In this document: positions 1 through 9,146 of the stretch, one piece after another
How the letters are laid out: each line of letters opens with the position of its first letter
How positions within the stretch are numbered: position 1 is the first letter of the stretch
Assembly: GCA_016184115.1 (NCBI GenBank)
Contig: JACPDH010000120.1
Coordinates: 1 to 64,000 of the forward strand
From: Acidobacteriota bacterium
GTDB taxonomy: Bacteria; Acidobacteriota; Thermoanaerobaculia; Gp7-AA8
Direction: 5' to 3'
Length of the DNA: 64,000 bases
The notes under the pieces: model-generated
Databases searched by the model: none
Told to the model about the DNA's origin: nothing
Seen by the model: the letters and a program-made list of their open reading frames with translations, nothing else
Program-made: the position numbers and the translations under genes

Positions 1-1
1 G

Positions 2-652
2 AGGAGACTCGCCGCCCGATTGGCGTCGCGTGCGGTTAGGCGGTCGCGGCGCCGATTTCACGCGCGGGTCGGGTTCTGGCGCGAAACGGCGCCTCGGCGT
101 GTCGGAGCCGTGTCGGGCGCGGTGATCGCGATCGATCGCGATGCGTGGCTTCGAGTGGGAAAGTTCGACGAGCGCTACCGGCTCTATTACGAGGAGATCG
201 ACTTCATGCGTGGCCTCGCGCGCGAGGGGCTCGCCGTGTTGTACGTCCCCTCGGCACGCTGTCAGCACATCTACGATCAGAGCGCGGCCGGGGGCGCGGA
301 GCATCGTGAAAAGTTTGCGGAGTCCGAGGCGCTCTATCAGCAGAAATGGTTCGGCCCACTCCTCCCGCTGCTGAGGCTCGTCGGAGAGGGGCCGGGAATC
401 GCGGCACCGCCGGCGCCTCCGCTCCGGGCAGACGACCAGATCAGCGTACCGCTTCCACCGCTTGCGCACGTCGTCGAGGTATCGCCTCTCGAATCGTTCG
501 AGACGGCCGCGGGGCATTTTCCGATCTCGAGTGAGGCGCGATTCCCGGCCGAGGTCCGCGAGTCGTTTCACGGGGAGTCGCTCTTCGTGCGTGTGGTCGA
601 GGAGGCGACGGGACGCGAGGTATCGCGCGGCCTGTTGCACGACTCCGCGTAG
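2..652 (+). CDS. Family 2 glycosyltransferase, C-terminal part (5' end outside window)
   Basis: The frame is open from the first bases, so the gene begins upstream; a TTG at 20 is only an internal codon. The visible part has the C-terminal half of a GT-A family 2 transferase: GAVIAIDRDAWLRVGKFDE followed by YYEEIDF, the usual acceptor-side motif in which the Glu-Asp pair lies near the catalytic base. About 70 further residues after the fold are Pro/Ala-rich and not recognised. It likely adds a sugar to an envelope glycan or lipid-linked carrier. It ends 12 bases before the next plus-strand transferase, so the two are probably co-transcribed. Family is firm, substrate unknown. Confidence 0.8.
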   Translation, partial: RRLAARLASRAVRRSRRRFHARVGFWRETAPRRVGAVSGAVIAIDRDAWLRVGKFDERYRLYYEEIDFMRGLAREGLAVLYVPSARCQHIYDQSAAGGAEHREKFAESEALYQQKWFGPLLPLLRLVGEGPGIAAPPAPPLRADDQISVPLPPLAHVVEVSPLESFETAAGHFPISSEARFPAEVRESFHGESLFVRVVEEATGREVSRGLLHDSA

Positions 653-664
653 AATCAGAGGGCG

Positions 665-2293
665 ATGGACAGACCGTCGGTCTCGATTGTCGTTCCCGCC
701 TACAACGAGGCGTCGCGCATCGCGACAACGGTTGCGCGCATCAGCGGGTATTTCGCGCCGAGCGGCCTCACATGGGAGATCGTCGTCGTCGACGACGGCT
801 CGACTGACGGCACCGCGGCGATTGTCGAGACGCTCGCGGCCCGCGATCCGTCGCTCCGCCTGCTCGTGAGCGAAGCGAACGCCGGCAAGGGGAGCGCGAC
901 CCGGCGCGGCGTACTCGAAGCACGCGGCGCGACGATCGCCTTCGTCGATGCCGATTTTCCGTACGAGACGCAGAGCCTGGGCGATGCCGTGGCGCTCGTA
1001 CAGTCGGGCGTTGCGGAGATCGCGATCGGCTCGCGGACTGCGCGATCGGAGCCCGGCGACCCTTCGTACTCGCTCTCGCGCAGTGTGATCGGCAGGCTCA
1101 TGTCTCTCGCGGTTCGCTCGTTTTTCGTCAGGCGCGGAATCTACGACGTGCAGTGCGGGCTGAAGGCGTTCGACGCCTCTGCTGCGGCAGTCCTGTTTGG
1201 CGATTCGCGCCTCTCGGGATTCGCGTTCGACGTCGAGATTCTCTACCTCGCCGACAAGTACGGCTACCGGATCGCGCGCGTGCCGGTGATGCCTCGGTCG
1301 CACGGCCGACGCCTGAATGTGACACGCGAGTCTCTCCGGATGGCGCGTGACCTGCTGTCGGTCTGGAAGAACGACCGACGCGGGCTTTACCGCTCTCCAC
1401 GTCGCTGTCCCGTCTGCTTCTCGGCCGAAGTCTGGACCATTGCGCAGCTGGGCGAACGGGTGATCCGCGTCTGCCGACGCTGCCGGTGCCGATTCCTCAG
1501 TTCGTTTGCGTCGCGTTACGACGATGAAGCGGCGAGACCGCCGCTTCCCGCGTCGCCTCCCGCGAGAGCCGCATGGAAACTCGAAGACCTGACCCCTTCG
1601 GAACGAAGGATGCTGCCGCGGCGAGTCGGGCTGCTCCGCCGGCACGTCGCCCCGGGCGGGCGGGTGCTCGAGATCGGCGCTGGCTCCGGGAGGCTCGGAA
1701 CGATGCTCGCAAAGGAGTTCGACTACGTCGGGATCGAGCTCTCGGACGAATCGTGCCGCGAGGCGCGGGCGCGCGGAGTCGAGGTCTACCGTGCCCGCCT
1801 TTCTTCGTTCGTCAATCTGGGTGCGCCGTTCGACGCGGTGACGATGTTCCGGGTCTTCGAGAATCTCGAGGACCCCCATGATGCTCTGGGAAAGGTGAGT
1901 GAGCTGCTCCGTCCGGGTGGGGTCCTCGCGATCGTGACTCCCGACACGGAGAGCTTCCTTGCGCTTCTCTCTCGCGACCGATGGTTCGCGTACGACGAAC
2001 CCGACTCGGTGATCTTCTACTCGCGCGGTGGGCTCGTCGAACTGCTCGAGAGGTCTGGCTACGAGATTCTGTCGGTGGCGACCGATGTCGAACATGCGAC
2101 GCGCGACGAGATCCTCCACCGCGTCGCGAGAATCGGTCACGCGTGGGGCCTCGTGTCGAGGCTTCTCGTTAGGGCGCTTCCGAGCCCGTTCCCGGTGACG
2201 ATCGGCGGAATCCGCGTCATCGCCCGGCGTCGCGGATCGACGCCGTTCGAGACGAGGCCGCTGCGCGCAGCCACGTCGAGCCACGCGCGCTGA
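665..2293 (+). CDS. Glycosyltransferase family 2 fused to a zinc-ribbon SAM methyltransferase
   Basis: The 542-aa protein has two enzymes in one chain. Residues 5-240 are a family 2 transferase like dolichyl-phosphate glucosyltransferases: VVDDGSTDG (about 41-49) and DADFPY (95-100) for nucleotide-sugar and metal binding, then a conserved GLKAF segment. Residues 248-275 carry CPVC...CRRCRC, a likely zinc ribbon. Residues 330-530 are a class I methyltransferase with VLEIGAGSG (334-342) as SAM motif I and LRPGGVLAIVTP as the later strand. A zinc ribbon before a methyltransferase is typical of sugar C-methyltransferase-like enzymes. The fusion suggests transfer to a polyprenyl carrier and methylation of the same glycan. 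ATG at 665 follows GGCG; substrate is unknown. Confidence 0.82.
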   Translation: MDRPSVSIVVPAYNEASRIATTVARISGYFAPSGLTWEIVVVDDGSTDGTAAIVETLAARDPSLRLLVSEANAGKGSATRRGVLEARGATIAFVDADFPYETQSLGDAVALVQSGVAEIAIGSRTARSEPGDPSYSLSRSVIGRLMSLAVRSFFVRRGIYDVQCGLKAFDASAAAVLFGDSRLSGFAFDVEILYLADKYGYRIARVPVMPRSHGRRLNVTRESLRMARDLLSVWKNDRRGLYRSPRRCPVCFSAEVWTIAQLGERVIRVCRRCRCRFLSSFASRYDDEAARPPLPASPPARAAWKLEDLTPSERRMLPRRVGLLRRHVAPGGRVLEIGAGSGRLGTMLAKEFDYVGIELSDESCREARARGVEVYRARLSSFVNLGAPFDAVTMFRVFENLEDPHDALGKVSELLRPGGVLAIVTPDTESFLALLSRDRWFAYDEPDSVIFYSRGGLVELLERSGYEILSVATDVEHATRDEILHRVARIGHAWGLVSRLLVRALPSPFPVTIGGIRVIARRRGSTPFETRPLRAATSSHAR

Positions 2294-2303
2294 GCGAAAA
2301 GCC

Positions 2304-3716
2304 TCAGTAGAGGTCGCTGTCCGAGGCGGTGTAATAAAAATCGCGCGCGAGGCGGGCCGCCGCGTCCTCTGCGAGGAAGGGTGTGCACATCAGCGCCAGG
2401 TCGTTCGGCTCGCGGCTGATCACGAGGCCGAGCCCGTCGACGACGTGGGCGAAGAACGAGGGTCGCGTCGGAAACCAGCATTCGACGAAGTTCGCCCCCG
2501 CGCCGATCGGCGATTCGAGCGCGTGCTGGAGCAGTAGTGAAGCCGCGGCCGCGTGGCGACGTGCGAAGAGAGCATCGCACCAAACGAGCGTGTCATCGCG
2601 ACGGCGGAAGACCGACCAGCCGACGAGCTTCCTCCGGCTGCGCAGCGCGACGATCTCGTACTCGAGCTCGGGGTGCTCGAGGTAGCGCCATCGCAGATGG
2701 CGCGCGTCGCGCCGGACGAGGAGCGTGTACGCGGGGGCGACAGCGTCGAGAAAGCGGTCCCACTCGTCGTCGACGGAAGTCGCATTCGACAGCGTGTAGC
2801 CGCGGCGCAGCCTGGTCAGCGCACGCGCCGCGCGGCCCGGAATGCGAAGTGCGGCCAATTCCGCACGACGGAATGGCACCGGCTCGATCTGCGCGCTTTC
2901 GTTGTAGGACACTGAGATCGTCCGGATGTTCGCGGTGTTGAAGCCATAGTTGAAGGCAATCTTCCCGGCGCAGTGTGTGGCGAAGAAGTGCTTCGTGGTT
3001 CTTACGAGCACGCTCGTCGGGCCGCGCCCCACACCGCGCACTCTGACCGCGGTCATCGTGTCACCGACCTGGTGTGCCGTAAGGCCGAGAATCGCCGGAT
3101 CGCTGCTCCAGAGCGATACGGGATACGCGGCGTACTGAGCCGCGAGGCCGTCGCGATCGAACGCGAGGCTGATCGCACCCGGGCCGTGCGGATTGCCGGC
3201 ATACTCCCAACGCCACCACGCGATCGATCGACGGGCCCGGAAGCTGATTTCAAAGAGCTCGAGGATCGACGTCTCGTCGCCCGGTTGCCACGATCGGATC
3301 GTCCGATCGTCGGGGCGCGCGACGACGAGAAGAGGCGATCGTTCGGCGCGCTCCAGCCAACGACCTGGAGAGGCAATCGACCAACCCGATTCCGAGAGCA
3401 TGGTGACGGTTTCGGCGATGCCGGGAGCGTCGAGCACGCGGCGGGAGAGGTCGAGCTCACAGGCGACCAGCAGCAATGCGCCGCTCTCGGCGCCCCGTTG
3501 TCTCGCCGCCGCGAGCAGCTCTGAGGTGAGCGCGCCGCTCGACACGAGAAGCACATCGAACGCTCCGCTTTCGTCGTCGACGAATGCTTTCGTCGTATCG
3601 AATGCGCGCACCGGTCCAACGACCGATCCGGCGAACATGGCGTTGGGATCGATGCCGACCGACGCGATGCGCGCGCCAGGTCTCACGTACTTCGCGACTT
3701 CGCGAGGAATCTCCAT
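2304..3716 (-). CDS. GNAT-like acyltransferase protein (470 aa)
   Basis: The open frame runs upstream through Arg/Ser-rich sequence that is the shadow of the neighbouring methyltransferase; the protein-like part begins at ATG 3716 (MEIPREVAKY). Residues 1-135 look like a small alpha/beta domain (VGIDPNAMF, FDVLLVSSGAL). Residues 137-460 contain a GNAT-type start (IRSWQPGDETSILELFEISF) and the RSIAWWRWEYAGNPHGPG segment seen in GNAT proteins of polysaccharide clusters; a second GNAT-like half follows, as in FemAB-type double folds. It probably acylates an amino sugar. It is divergent from the methyltransferase at 3764 with 47 bases between starts, which must hold both promoters. Exact substrate unknown. 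Confidence 0.7.
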   Translation of the reverse strand: MEIPREVAKYVRPGARIASVGIDPNAMFAGSVVGPVRAFDTTKAFVDDESGAFDVLLVSSGALTSELLAAARQRGAESGALLLVACELDLSRRVLDAPGIAETVTMLSESGWSIASPGRWLERAERSPLLVVARPDDRTIRSWQPGDETSILELFEISFRARRSIAWWRWEYAGNPHGPGAISLAFDRDGLAAQYAAYPVSLWSSDPAILGLTAHQVGDTMTAVRVRGVGRGPTSVLVRTTKHFFATHCAGKIAFNYGFNTANIRTISVSYNESAQIEPVPFRRAELAALRIPGRAARALTRLRRGYTLSNATSVDDEWDRFLDAVAPAYTLLVRRDARHLRWRYLEHPELEYEIVALRSRRKLVGWSVFRRRDDTLVWCDALFARRHAAAASLLLQHALESPIGAGANFVECWFPTRPSFFAHVVDGLGLVISREPNDLALMCTPFLAEDAAARLARDFYYTASDSDLY

Positions 3717-3763
3717 CGATTTCGAGCGCGCGATCGGGTACAACGTCGATGCCGTGCGCAGCA

Positions 3764-4456
3764 GTGGATAGGATACCTTTGGAAAACCGTACCGGCCATC
3801 GAGACGAACCGATCGACGCGCGGATCGCGCGCGCGATCGCGCTCCGCTATCGATCGCGGTTCCTGCAGGGATATGTAAGGTCCAAGATCGCGAGCGATCC
3901 GATCTACCGAGCAGTGCTTCCGCGGCTTCGCGGCATCGCCGGACCCGTGCTCGACATCGGCTGCGGGATCGGCCTTCTCGGCCAGCTCGTTCGCGAAGCG
4001 GGTCTCGCGATCGACGTCGTCGGTATCGACTTCGACGAGCGAAAAATCGACGCAGCGCGACAGGCAACGGCAGGCATCGGCGGGCTCCGGTTCGAGCTCG
4101 GCGACGCACGCAAGCCGGTCGACTTCGCCGGAAGCGCCGTTCTGCTCGACCTGCTCCATTACTTTGGCGACGACGATCAGCGGGCGATTCTGGAGTGCGC
4201 CGCATCGTACGCGCGACCGGGCGACGTCGTGATCGTCCGCGACTGCATCGACGACGGCAGCTGGCGTTACCGCGCGACATGGCTCGAAGAGACCATCGCG
4301 ACATCGTTAGGCTGGCTTCGCGGGGAGCGACTCAATTTCCCCACGAAGGAATCGATCTCCGCGGTCTTCCGCGAACGCGGTTACGACGAGGAGGTCGTCC
4401 CGCTCTGGGGCCGGACTCCGTTCAACAATCACCTGCTCTCGTACTGGAAGCGCTAA
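3764..4456 (+). CDS. Class I SAM-dependent methyltransferase
   Basis: A 230-aa protein beginning at GTG 3764, the first start after the divergent GNAT gene. SAM motif I is VLDIGCGIG (residues 62-70), an acidic strand-2 end follows (VVGIDFDERKI), and DLLHYFGDDDQ plus YARPGDVVIVRDC match the later strands. The C-terminal FNNHLLSYWKR is typical of small methyltransferases in envelope and fatty-acid loci. It ends 6 bases before the stop of the convergent deacetylase gene, so the two transcripts meet here. The methyl acceptor cannot be told from sequence. Confidence 0.75.
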   Translation: MDRIPLENRTGHRDEPIDARIARAIALRYRSRFLQGYVRSKIASDPIYRAVLPRLRGIAGPVLDIGCGIGLLGQLVREAGLAIDVVGIDFDERKIDAARQATAGIGGLRFELGDARKPVDFAGSAVLLDLLHYFGDDDQRAILECAASYARPGDVVIVRDCIDDGSWRYRATWLEETIATSLGWLRGERLNFPTKESISAVFRERGYDEEVVPLWGRTPFNNHLLSYWKR

Positions 4457-4462
4457 CGCTCC

Positions 4463-5233
4463 TTAGCTGAGCGAAGCGTCGGGAGGGATGACGCAGCGAA
4501 GCCCGCGCGCGTCGAGTCCTTCGAGGATGCGCTCGATGCATCGAGCGCTCGCGAGACTTCCGTCCTTTCCACGCACCCCCTGGTGCAGCAGGACAATCGC
4601 TCCTGGTCGCGCATCACGCAGTACGCGAGACGTGGTCGCGTCGACGTCGAAGCCGTCGACGCCGTCGAAGCCGCGTGCGCTCCATGCGACGAGTGTCATT
4701 CCGCGAGCTGCGAGGTGAGGATGCACGAAGAGATTCTTCATTCCGACCGGAGCGCGAAAACGCGAAGGCGGCGCACCGAGGATGTCGGCGATCGCATCGT
4801 TGCATCGATCGATCTCGCGGCGGATCGCACCGGGCGGCAGACACCAGAAGGTCGCGCTTGGATGATCGTGGGAGTGGTTCGCAATCTCGTGCCCCTCGTC
4901 TGCGATCATGCGCACGAGCTCCGGACGAGCCGCCGCGAGCGCGCCCTTGACGAAGAAGGTCGCCTTCGCCCCGTGTCTCCGCAGGATCGCGAGGATCTCC
5001 TCCGTGTCGCCCAGGTCGGGGCCGTCATCGATCGTCAGCCAGAGCTCGGGCTGCGACGTCGCGAAGTTCGTTACGACGGGGCCGAGCCAGCGTGAGCGCG
5101 CGCGGAGCGTCGGGTAGAGCACGAGCATGTGTGATACGAACACGACGCCGATCGCAAGGGGGATCGAGATCTTCCAGAGCGCAATCGCAACGAGTGGCGC
5201 TGCGGCTGCGAATCCAAGAATCGCGCGTCTCAT
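4463..5233 (-). CDS. Polysaccharide deacetylase (NodB homology domain), membrane anchored
   Basis: A 256-aa protein with an N-terminal hydrophobic stretch (residues 3-45, two short membrane segments) and a NodB domain. Motif 1 is LTIDDGPD (Asp 69 and 70; catalytic base and metal ligand), motif 2 is HSHDHP (His 120 and 124; zinc), and RFRAPVG is motif 3. Such carbohydrate esterase family 4 enzymes remove N- or O-acetyl groups from envelope sugars. The ATG at 5233 overlaps the stop of the upstream gene as ATGA, so it is translationally coupled and last in a six-gene operon with PIG-L, glycosyltransferase and acyltransferase genes. The frame extends further upstream but without family similarity. 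Confidence 0.85.
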   Translation of the reverse strand: MRRAILGFAAAAPLVAIALWKISIPLAIGVVFVSHMLVLYPTLRARSRWLGPVVTNFATSQPELWLTIDDGPDLGDTEEILAILRRHGAKATFFVKGALAAARPELVRMIADEGHEIANHSHDHPSATFWCLPPGAIRREIDRCNDAIADILGAPPSRFRAPVGMKNLFVHPHLAARGMTLVAWSARGFDGVDGFDVDATTSRVLRDARPGAIVLLHQGVRGKDGSLASARCIERILEGLDARGLRCVIPPDASLS

Positions 5234-5790
5234 GGTTCCTGCAGAACCCCGCGGGCAAAGCCCGCGACCCGTTCGCGCCTCGCGGCGAGCCCGAGAGCGC
5301 AAAGCGCGTTGAGCGCCACGAGCGCGAGCCACATCCATCCCAGCCACGCCGTGCGCCAGCGAAACGCAACCGCCGAGATCGAGAGCGCGACCATCAGTCC
5401 GTGAATCACCGGCGTCTGCATCGACAGCGCGTCAACCTTCCTGCCGGAAGCCTTACCGAGGATCAGGGCCACGATCGCCACGGAAAACACCACGATGTCC
5501 CAGGCGATTACCGCAGCGAACGGGAGCGCGACGACGACGAGTGGGATCGTGAGCCATTGAAGCGACAGCCGCGGCACCGCCGCCCCCAGCACGTGAATCG
5601 ACGGAACGGCGATCAGGGCGCACGAGAGCGAGTAAGCCTCGAGCGGGTGATGCGCGCGATCGTGATGGAGGATCGTCGCCGGCGACGGCCTGCGCCCAAG
5701 GATCGTTGCCACGAGCAGTCCCAGCGCACGAAACATCGCGAGGTTGAACCTCGACGGCAGCCACTCCTCGGCGAGGAGGCGCTCATGCAT
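5230..5790 (-). CDS. Integral membrane protein of unknown function (186 aa)
   Basis: Not recognised. The protein is mostly hydrophobic, with about five predicted membrane segments, a His-rich stretch near residues 42-48 (HHDRAHH) and a basic C-terminus. Its start overlaps the acyltransferase stop by 8 bases and its stop overlaps the deacetylase start by 4, so it is certainly translated with them. Its place between a lipid A-type acyltransferase and a NodB deacetylase suggests a role in making, flipping or holding a glycolipid precursor, but that is inference from position only. Confidence 0.65.
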   Translation of the reverse strand: MHERLLAEEWLPSRFNLAMFRALGLLVATILGRRPSPATILHHDRAHHPLEAYSLSCALIAVPSIHVLGAAVPRLSLQWLTIPLVVVALPFAAVIAWDIVVFSVAIVALILGKASGRKVDALSMQTPVIHGLMVALSISAVAFRWRTAWLGWMWLALVALNALCALGLAARRERVAGFARGVLQEP

Positions 5791-6700
5791 GCTCCGGCCT
5801 CACTTTCATCGCCTCGAAAGTGAACCACTGGTCCCAGTTCTCGCGGATCGTCGTTTCCAGCACGGCAGCCCAGGCCGACATCGCCGCCGCGAGAGCGATC
5901 TCCTTCGAGCCCTGGGTTCTTTGGCACTGGATTGGCTCCGCGGCGATGACTCGGTAGCGCCTGCGGCCGGCACGCATGATGAAAAGCGGGAAAATCTCCG
6001 CCCGCGTCGCCATGGCAAGCGCGAATGGCCCCGCGGGAAGCTCGACCGACGCGCCGAATAGCGGGGCGGGACGGGCCGTGACTCCAGGAAGTGCGCGGTC
6101 ACCCTGGATCGCGACGACCTCGCCGCGTCCGATCGCCTCGACCAGATCGAATGCGAGCGTCTCCGGCGTCACGTTGTAGTGCACCTTGAGCCGCTCGCCA
6201 TACTTCTTCTGTTGCTCCAGCGCGAACGCGTGCGTCTCCGGATCGTGCTCGGGCGCCCGCACCGTTGACATCGTACGTGCCACGCGGTTCGTGAAGATCA
6301 GCGAGCCAATGTCGTAATTGCCCATGTGCGCCGTCAGCACGATGGCGTGGCGCTCTGGATCGCTCAGCGCGTCGAGGTTCTCCCCGCCGCGGATCTCCCA
6401 GTCGAAGCCGATGCCGCTCGCGTGGAAACGTGCGGAGTCGGCGATCGTCCAGGCGAAGTTGAGAAAGACGCGGTACGCGCGGAGCACGTTTGCAATCCGA
6501 CTCGAGCCGGGGAGGATGTAGGCGAGGTTGCGCGCCACCCCACGCCGTCCCGCGCCCCAGAGCGCGAAGAAGAAGAACGACCAGAGCCACATCGTCGCCA
6601 CCTCGAGCGGCGCGGGGACGTTGTTCACCGCCCACGCGAGGAAGTGGCGCCAGAAGACGCCGTGGGGATGGAAGCGGCGGAGCCGGTCGCGGAGGGTCAC
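5783..6700 (-). CDS. Lysophospholipid / lipid A-type acyltransferase (LpxL/HtrB-like)
   Basis: A 305-aa protein with an N-terminal hydrophobic segment (about 20-50) and the acyltransferase HX4D motif as HMGNYD (His 125, Asp 130), followed by QGDRALPG, the second family block. Members move an acyl chain to lipid A or other glycolipids at the inner membrane. Length fits the family. The ATG overlaps the upstream glycosyltransferase stop (ATGA). Being in an operon with two glycosyltransferases and two deacetylases suggests acylation of a glycolipid rather than of canonical lipid A; no other lipid A genes are in the window. Confidence 0.85.
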   Translation of the reverse strand: MTLRDRLRRFHPHGVFWRHFLAWAVNNVPAPLEVATMWLWSFFFFALWGAGRRGVARNLAYILPGSSRIANVLRAYRVFLNFAWTIADSARFHASGIGFDWEIRGGENLDALSDPERHAIVLTAHMGNYDIGSLIFTNRVARTMSTVRAPEHDPETHAFALEQQKKYGERLKVHYNVTPETLAFDLVEAIGRGEVVAIQGDRALPGVTARPAPLFGASVELPAGPFALAMATRAEIFPLFIMRAGRRRYRVIAAEPIQCQRTQGSKEIALAAAMSAWAAVLETTIRENWDQWFTFEAMKVRPEHA

Positions 6701-7914
6701 CGGTTCATCAACTCCTCGAGCGTCGCCTTGCGGAGATCGAGCCCGTTGGTCAGCATGGCGAAGAGCTCCGACCCGAAGAGGTCGGTGTCGCCGTGGTAAG
6801 TCGGAACGAGCAAAGGTCCGAACTTCGCGAGGATCTCGTCATCGCCGCGCGTCCGCATCGCCTGGACCGCGGCGCGTTTCCTTGCGAGCGAATCGCGGTT
6901 TGCGAAGAACCAGTGAAGAGCGCGGAACTGCATCGTCGTGAGCGGGTCGGTAATGACCGGCCCCTTGTGGTATCCGAACTTCGCGAGGAGCCTCGCGATG
7001 ATCGACAGCGAGGTTCCAGCACGGTGGTTCGACTCGCCGAACGGGGCGCGGCGCAGCGCGTCGCTTCCAGGATTCCTGTCGGTCGTGTATCGCAACGTAC
7101 GATGCAGCAACGTGAGCAGGATCGGTCCAGCCATCGTCCTGAGATGCTCGTCGTCGTAGTTCTTGAACACCGTCTGAAGAGCGTTGCGCTCGAAGAGTAC
7201 GCCGCGCTCGAAGCTGCCGAGCCGGTCGCTCGTCGCCGAGGAGCGGTGGCGCACCGTTGCACCCGGTTCCCAGAGGACCCTCCGCCCGGTGAGCCAGACG
7301 CGCCATCCAAAGTCGACGTCTTCGAGATAGGCGAAAAAGTCGTCGTCGAATCCGCCTAACGCATGCCAGGCGTCGCGCCGCACGACCATGTTTCCGCCGC
7401 AGGCGAACAGCATCTCCGCCCCGGGCGGTCGTTCGCTGATCGTGCCGAGCGGCTTGCGGAAGCCGGGTTGGAAGGCGTGCCCGTCGAACGTCATCGCGCC
7501 ATCGACGAAATCGGCGCGCTGCCCCTCGTAGTCGATGATCCTGCCCGCGACGGCGGCGACGTCGGCCGGCGCCGAAGCCATTGCGCCGACGAGCGATTCG
7601 AGCCAGCCGCTCTCGGGAAGAGCGTCGTTGTTGAGGAAGACGAAGTGCTCCGCGTCCGACGCTTCCGTCGCCGCGGCGACGCCGCCGGTAAAGCCGCGAT
7701 TCTCCGCCAGGCAGATTAGCCTAACGCGTTCTCCACGCCGCACGACCTCGTCGCGAGTACCGTCGGTCGACCCGTTGTCGACCACGGTCACGCGAACGTC
7801 CGGCACCTGTCCCCGGCCATTGCCGGTCTGGGCGAGTGTTGCGTCGAGTGCGCGAAGCGTGTCATCGCGACCATTCCAGGTGACGATCACGACTTCCGCG
7901 ACCGGCCTGCTCAT
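6697..7914 (-). CDS. Family 2 glycosyltransferase (rhamnosyltransferase-like)
   Basis: The true start is ATG 7914 (MSRPVAEVVIVTWNG), coupled by ATGA to the preceding gene; upstream residues in the open frame are a shadow. The 405-aa protein carries VVDNGSTDG for UDP/dTDP binding, RGFTGGVAAA, FVFLNNDA as the DXD equivalent, and GGFDDDFFAYLEDVDFGWRVW, the acceptor motif with catalytic Asp. This architecture is typical of WbbL-like rhamnosyltransferases. About 130 extra C-terminal residues follow the GT-A fold and are helical. It probably extends an envelope glycan; donor and acceptor are not readable. Confidence 0.85.
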   Translation of the reverse strand: MSRPVAEVVIVTWNGRDDTLRALDATLAQTGNGRGQVPDVRVTVVDNGSTDGTRDEVVRRGERVRLICLAENRGFTGGVAAATEASDAEHFVFLNNDALPESGWLESLVGAMASAPADVAAVAGRIIDYEGQRADFVDGAMTFDGHAFQPGFRKPLGTISERPPGAEMLFACGGNMVVRRDAWHALGGFDDDFFAYLEDVDFGWRVWLTGRRVLWEPGATVRHRSSATSDRLGSFERGVLFERNALQTVFKNYDDEHLRTMAGPILLTLLHRTLRYTTDRNPGSDALRRAPFGESNHRAGTSLSIIARLLAKFGYHKGPVITDPLTTMQFRALHWFFANRDSLARKRAAVQAMRTRGDDEILAKFGPLLVPTYHGDTDLFGSELFAMLTNGLDLRKATLEELMNR

Positions 7915-9146
7915 GACTTCCCTCCGAGACGCCGGCGAAGTCTCTCGACGAGTCCCTCGGGAGAGGTTGCCTGCGCCGCCGACGGGCCGAGAGTCGAGAA
8001 CGCGCTCTTTGCCGGGTCGACGCGCGGGTTCCTGCAGAAGTCGAGCAGCGGTGCGGCGACGCGCGACCATTGGTTGTCGCGCGCGAACGCCGAGGCGCCC
8101 GCGACCATCGATGCGAGTCGATCGACATCGGTCAGAAGTCCTTCGATTGCCTCGGCGAATGCCGCCGGGTCGTCCGAGTCGACAACGACTCCTGCGCCGT
8201 GCTGCCGGATGATCTCGTCGGTGCCTCGGCCCGGGCTCGTGATGACCGGGAGGCCGGCCCAGAGGTAATCAAGGATCCGCGTCCGCATCGCGAGATCGGT
8301 CTCGATCGTGCGGGGGAAGGTGAGGATCGCCGCGGCAAAGCGGTCGAAGAACGAGGCGCGCGCGTCGTAGGGCGTCCAGCCTTCGAACCGCACGAAGGCG
8401 TCGTACCCCTTGTTCGCAACGTGACGCTCGGCTTCGCCTGCCTTGCTCTGGGGGGTGATCGACGCGTTCGGGTGGCGGCTGAAGGAGAGCGTTAGGCCCG
8501 GGACATGCGCTCGCGCTCGCGCGACCGCTTCGATCGCGACGATCGGTTCGTACCAGTCGTAGATGCCGCCGAAGAGGAGCGCAGGGGTTTCGAGGTTTCT
8601 CGGTGGCGCGGAGCGCTGCGGCGGTACGCCGAACGGGGCGATCGCGAGGATCCCTCTCGCCGACGGGTTCTCCGTATAGGTGAGCGGATTGAGCCGGCCG
8701 ACGGCCGCGAGCATCCCGAGATAAAAGAAACGCTGCGCTTCGGAGGCACAGAGAAAGTAGTCGCCGTGACGCAACGAGCGGAGGAGCGTCGCGTGATCGT
8801 GCAGAAAGACCTGACGGCCTCGTTGTTCGAAGTAGTGCAGGTTCTCGACGATCCATGGGTCGTAGAGGTCGACGACGAGCGGTATCTGTGTCCCGTGCGC
8901 GACGAACTCGTTGATGACGTGCCCCTGAATCACCGCGACGTCGCTTGTCGCGCTCGCATCATGGATCGCGTGCGGGAGGATCGGTGCGGCGCTACAGCCT
9001 TCGACCGCGCCGCCGTCGGCACTGAGGATCGTGACGGAATGGCCGTCGGCAAGAAGTGCTCGCGCGAATTCGATGAAACGAATCCCGACCCCGGCGGGCT
9101 GGCCGTGGGCAAGGGGCTCGGGGCAGAGAAGGAGGACCCGGCTCAT
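7911..9146 (-). CDS. Family 4 glycosyltransferase (GT-B fold)
   Basis: A 411-aa GT-B protein. The N-terminal half begins MSRVLLLCPEPLAHGQPAGVGIRFIEFARAL, as in family 4 enzymes that take the acceptor. In the C-terminal half, TRILDYLWAGLPVITSPG followed by DEIIRQHGAGVVVDSDDP is the donor-binding region. There is no signal peptide, so it acts in the cytoplasm. Both ends overlap neighbours by 4 bases (9143-9146 and 7911-7914). The first gene of this operon is a sugar N-deacetylase, so an amino sugar may be involved. Confidence 0.82.
   Translation of the reverse strand: MSRVLLLCPEPLAHGQPAGVGIRFIEFARALLADGHSVTILSADGGAVEGCSAAPILPHAIHDASATSDVAVIQGHVINEFVAHGTQIPLVVDLYDPWIVENLHYFEQRGRQVFLHDHATLLRSLRHGDYFLCASEAQRFFYLGMLAAVGRLNPLTYTENPSARGILAIAPFGVPPQRSAPPRNLETPALLFGGIYDWYEPIVAIEAVARARAHVPGLTLSFSRHPNASITPQSKAGEAERHVANKGYDAFVRFEGWTPYDARASFFDRFAAAILTFPRTIETDLAMRTRILDYLWAGLPVITSPGRGTDEIIRQHGAGVVVDSDDPAAFAEAIEGLLTDVDRLASMVAGASAFARDNQWSRVAAPLLDFCRNPRVDPAKSAFSTLGPSAAQATSPEGLVERLRRRLGGKS

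Noticed and set aside
3717-4304. N-terminal extension of the GNAT protein frame
   Set aside because: It is antisense to the methyltransferase and consists of Arg/Ser-rich sequence without a fold.
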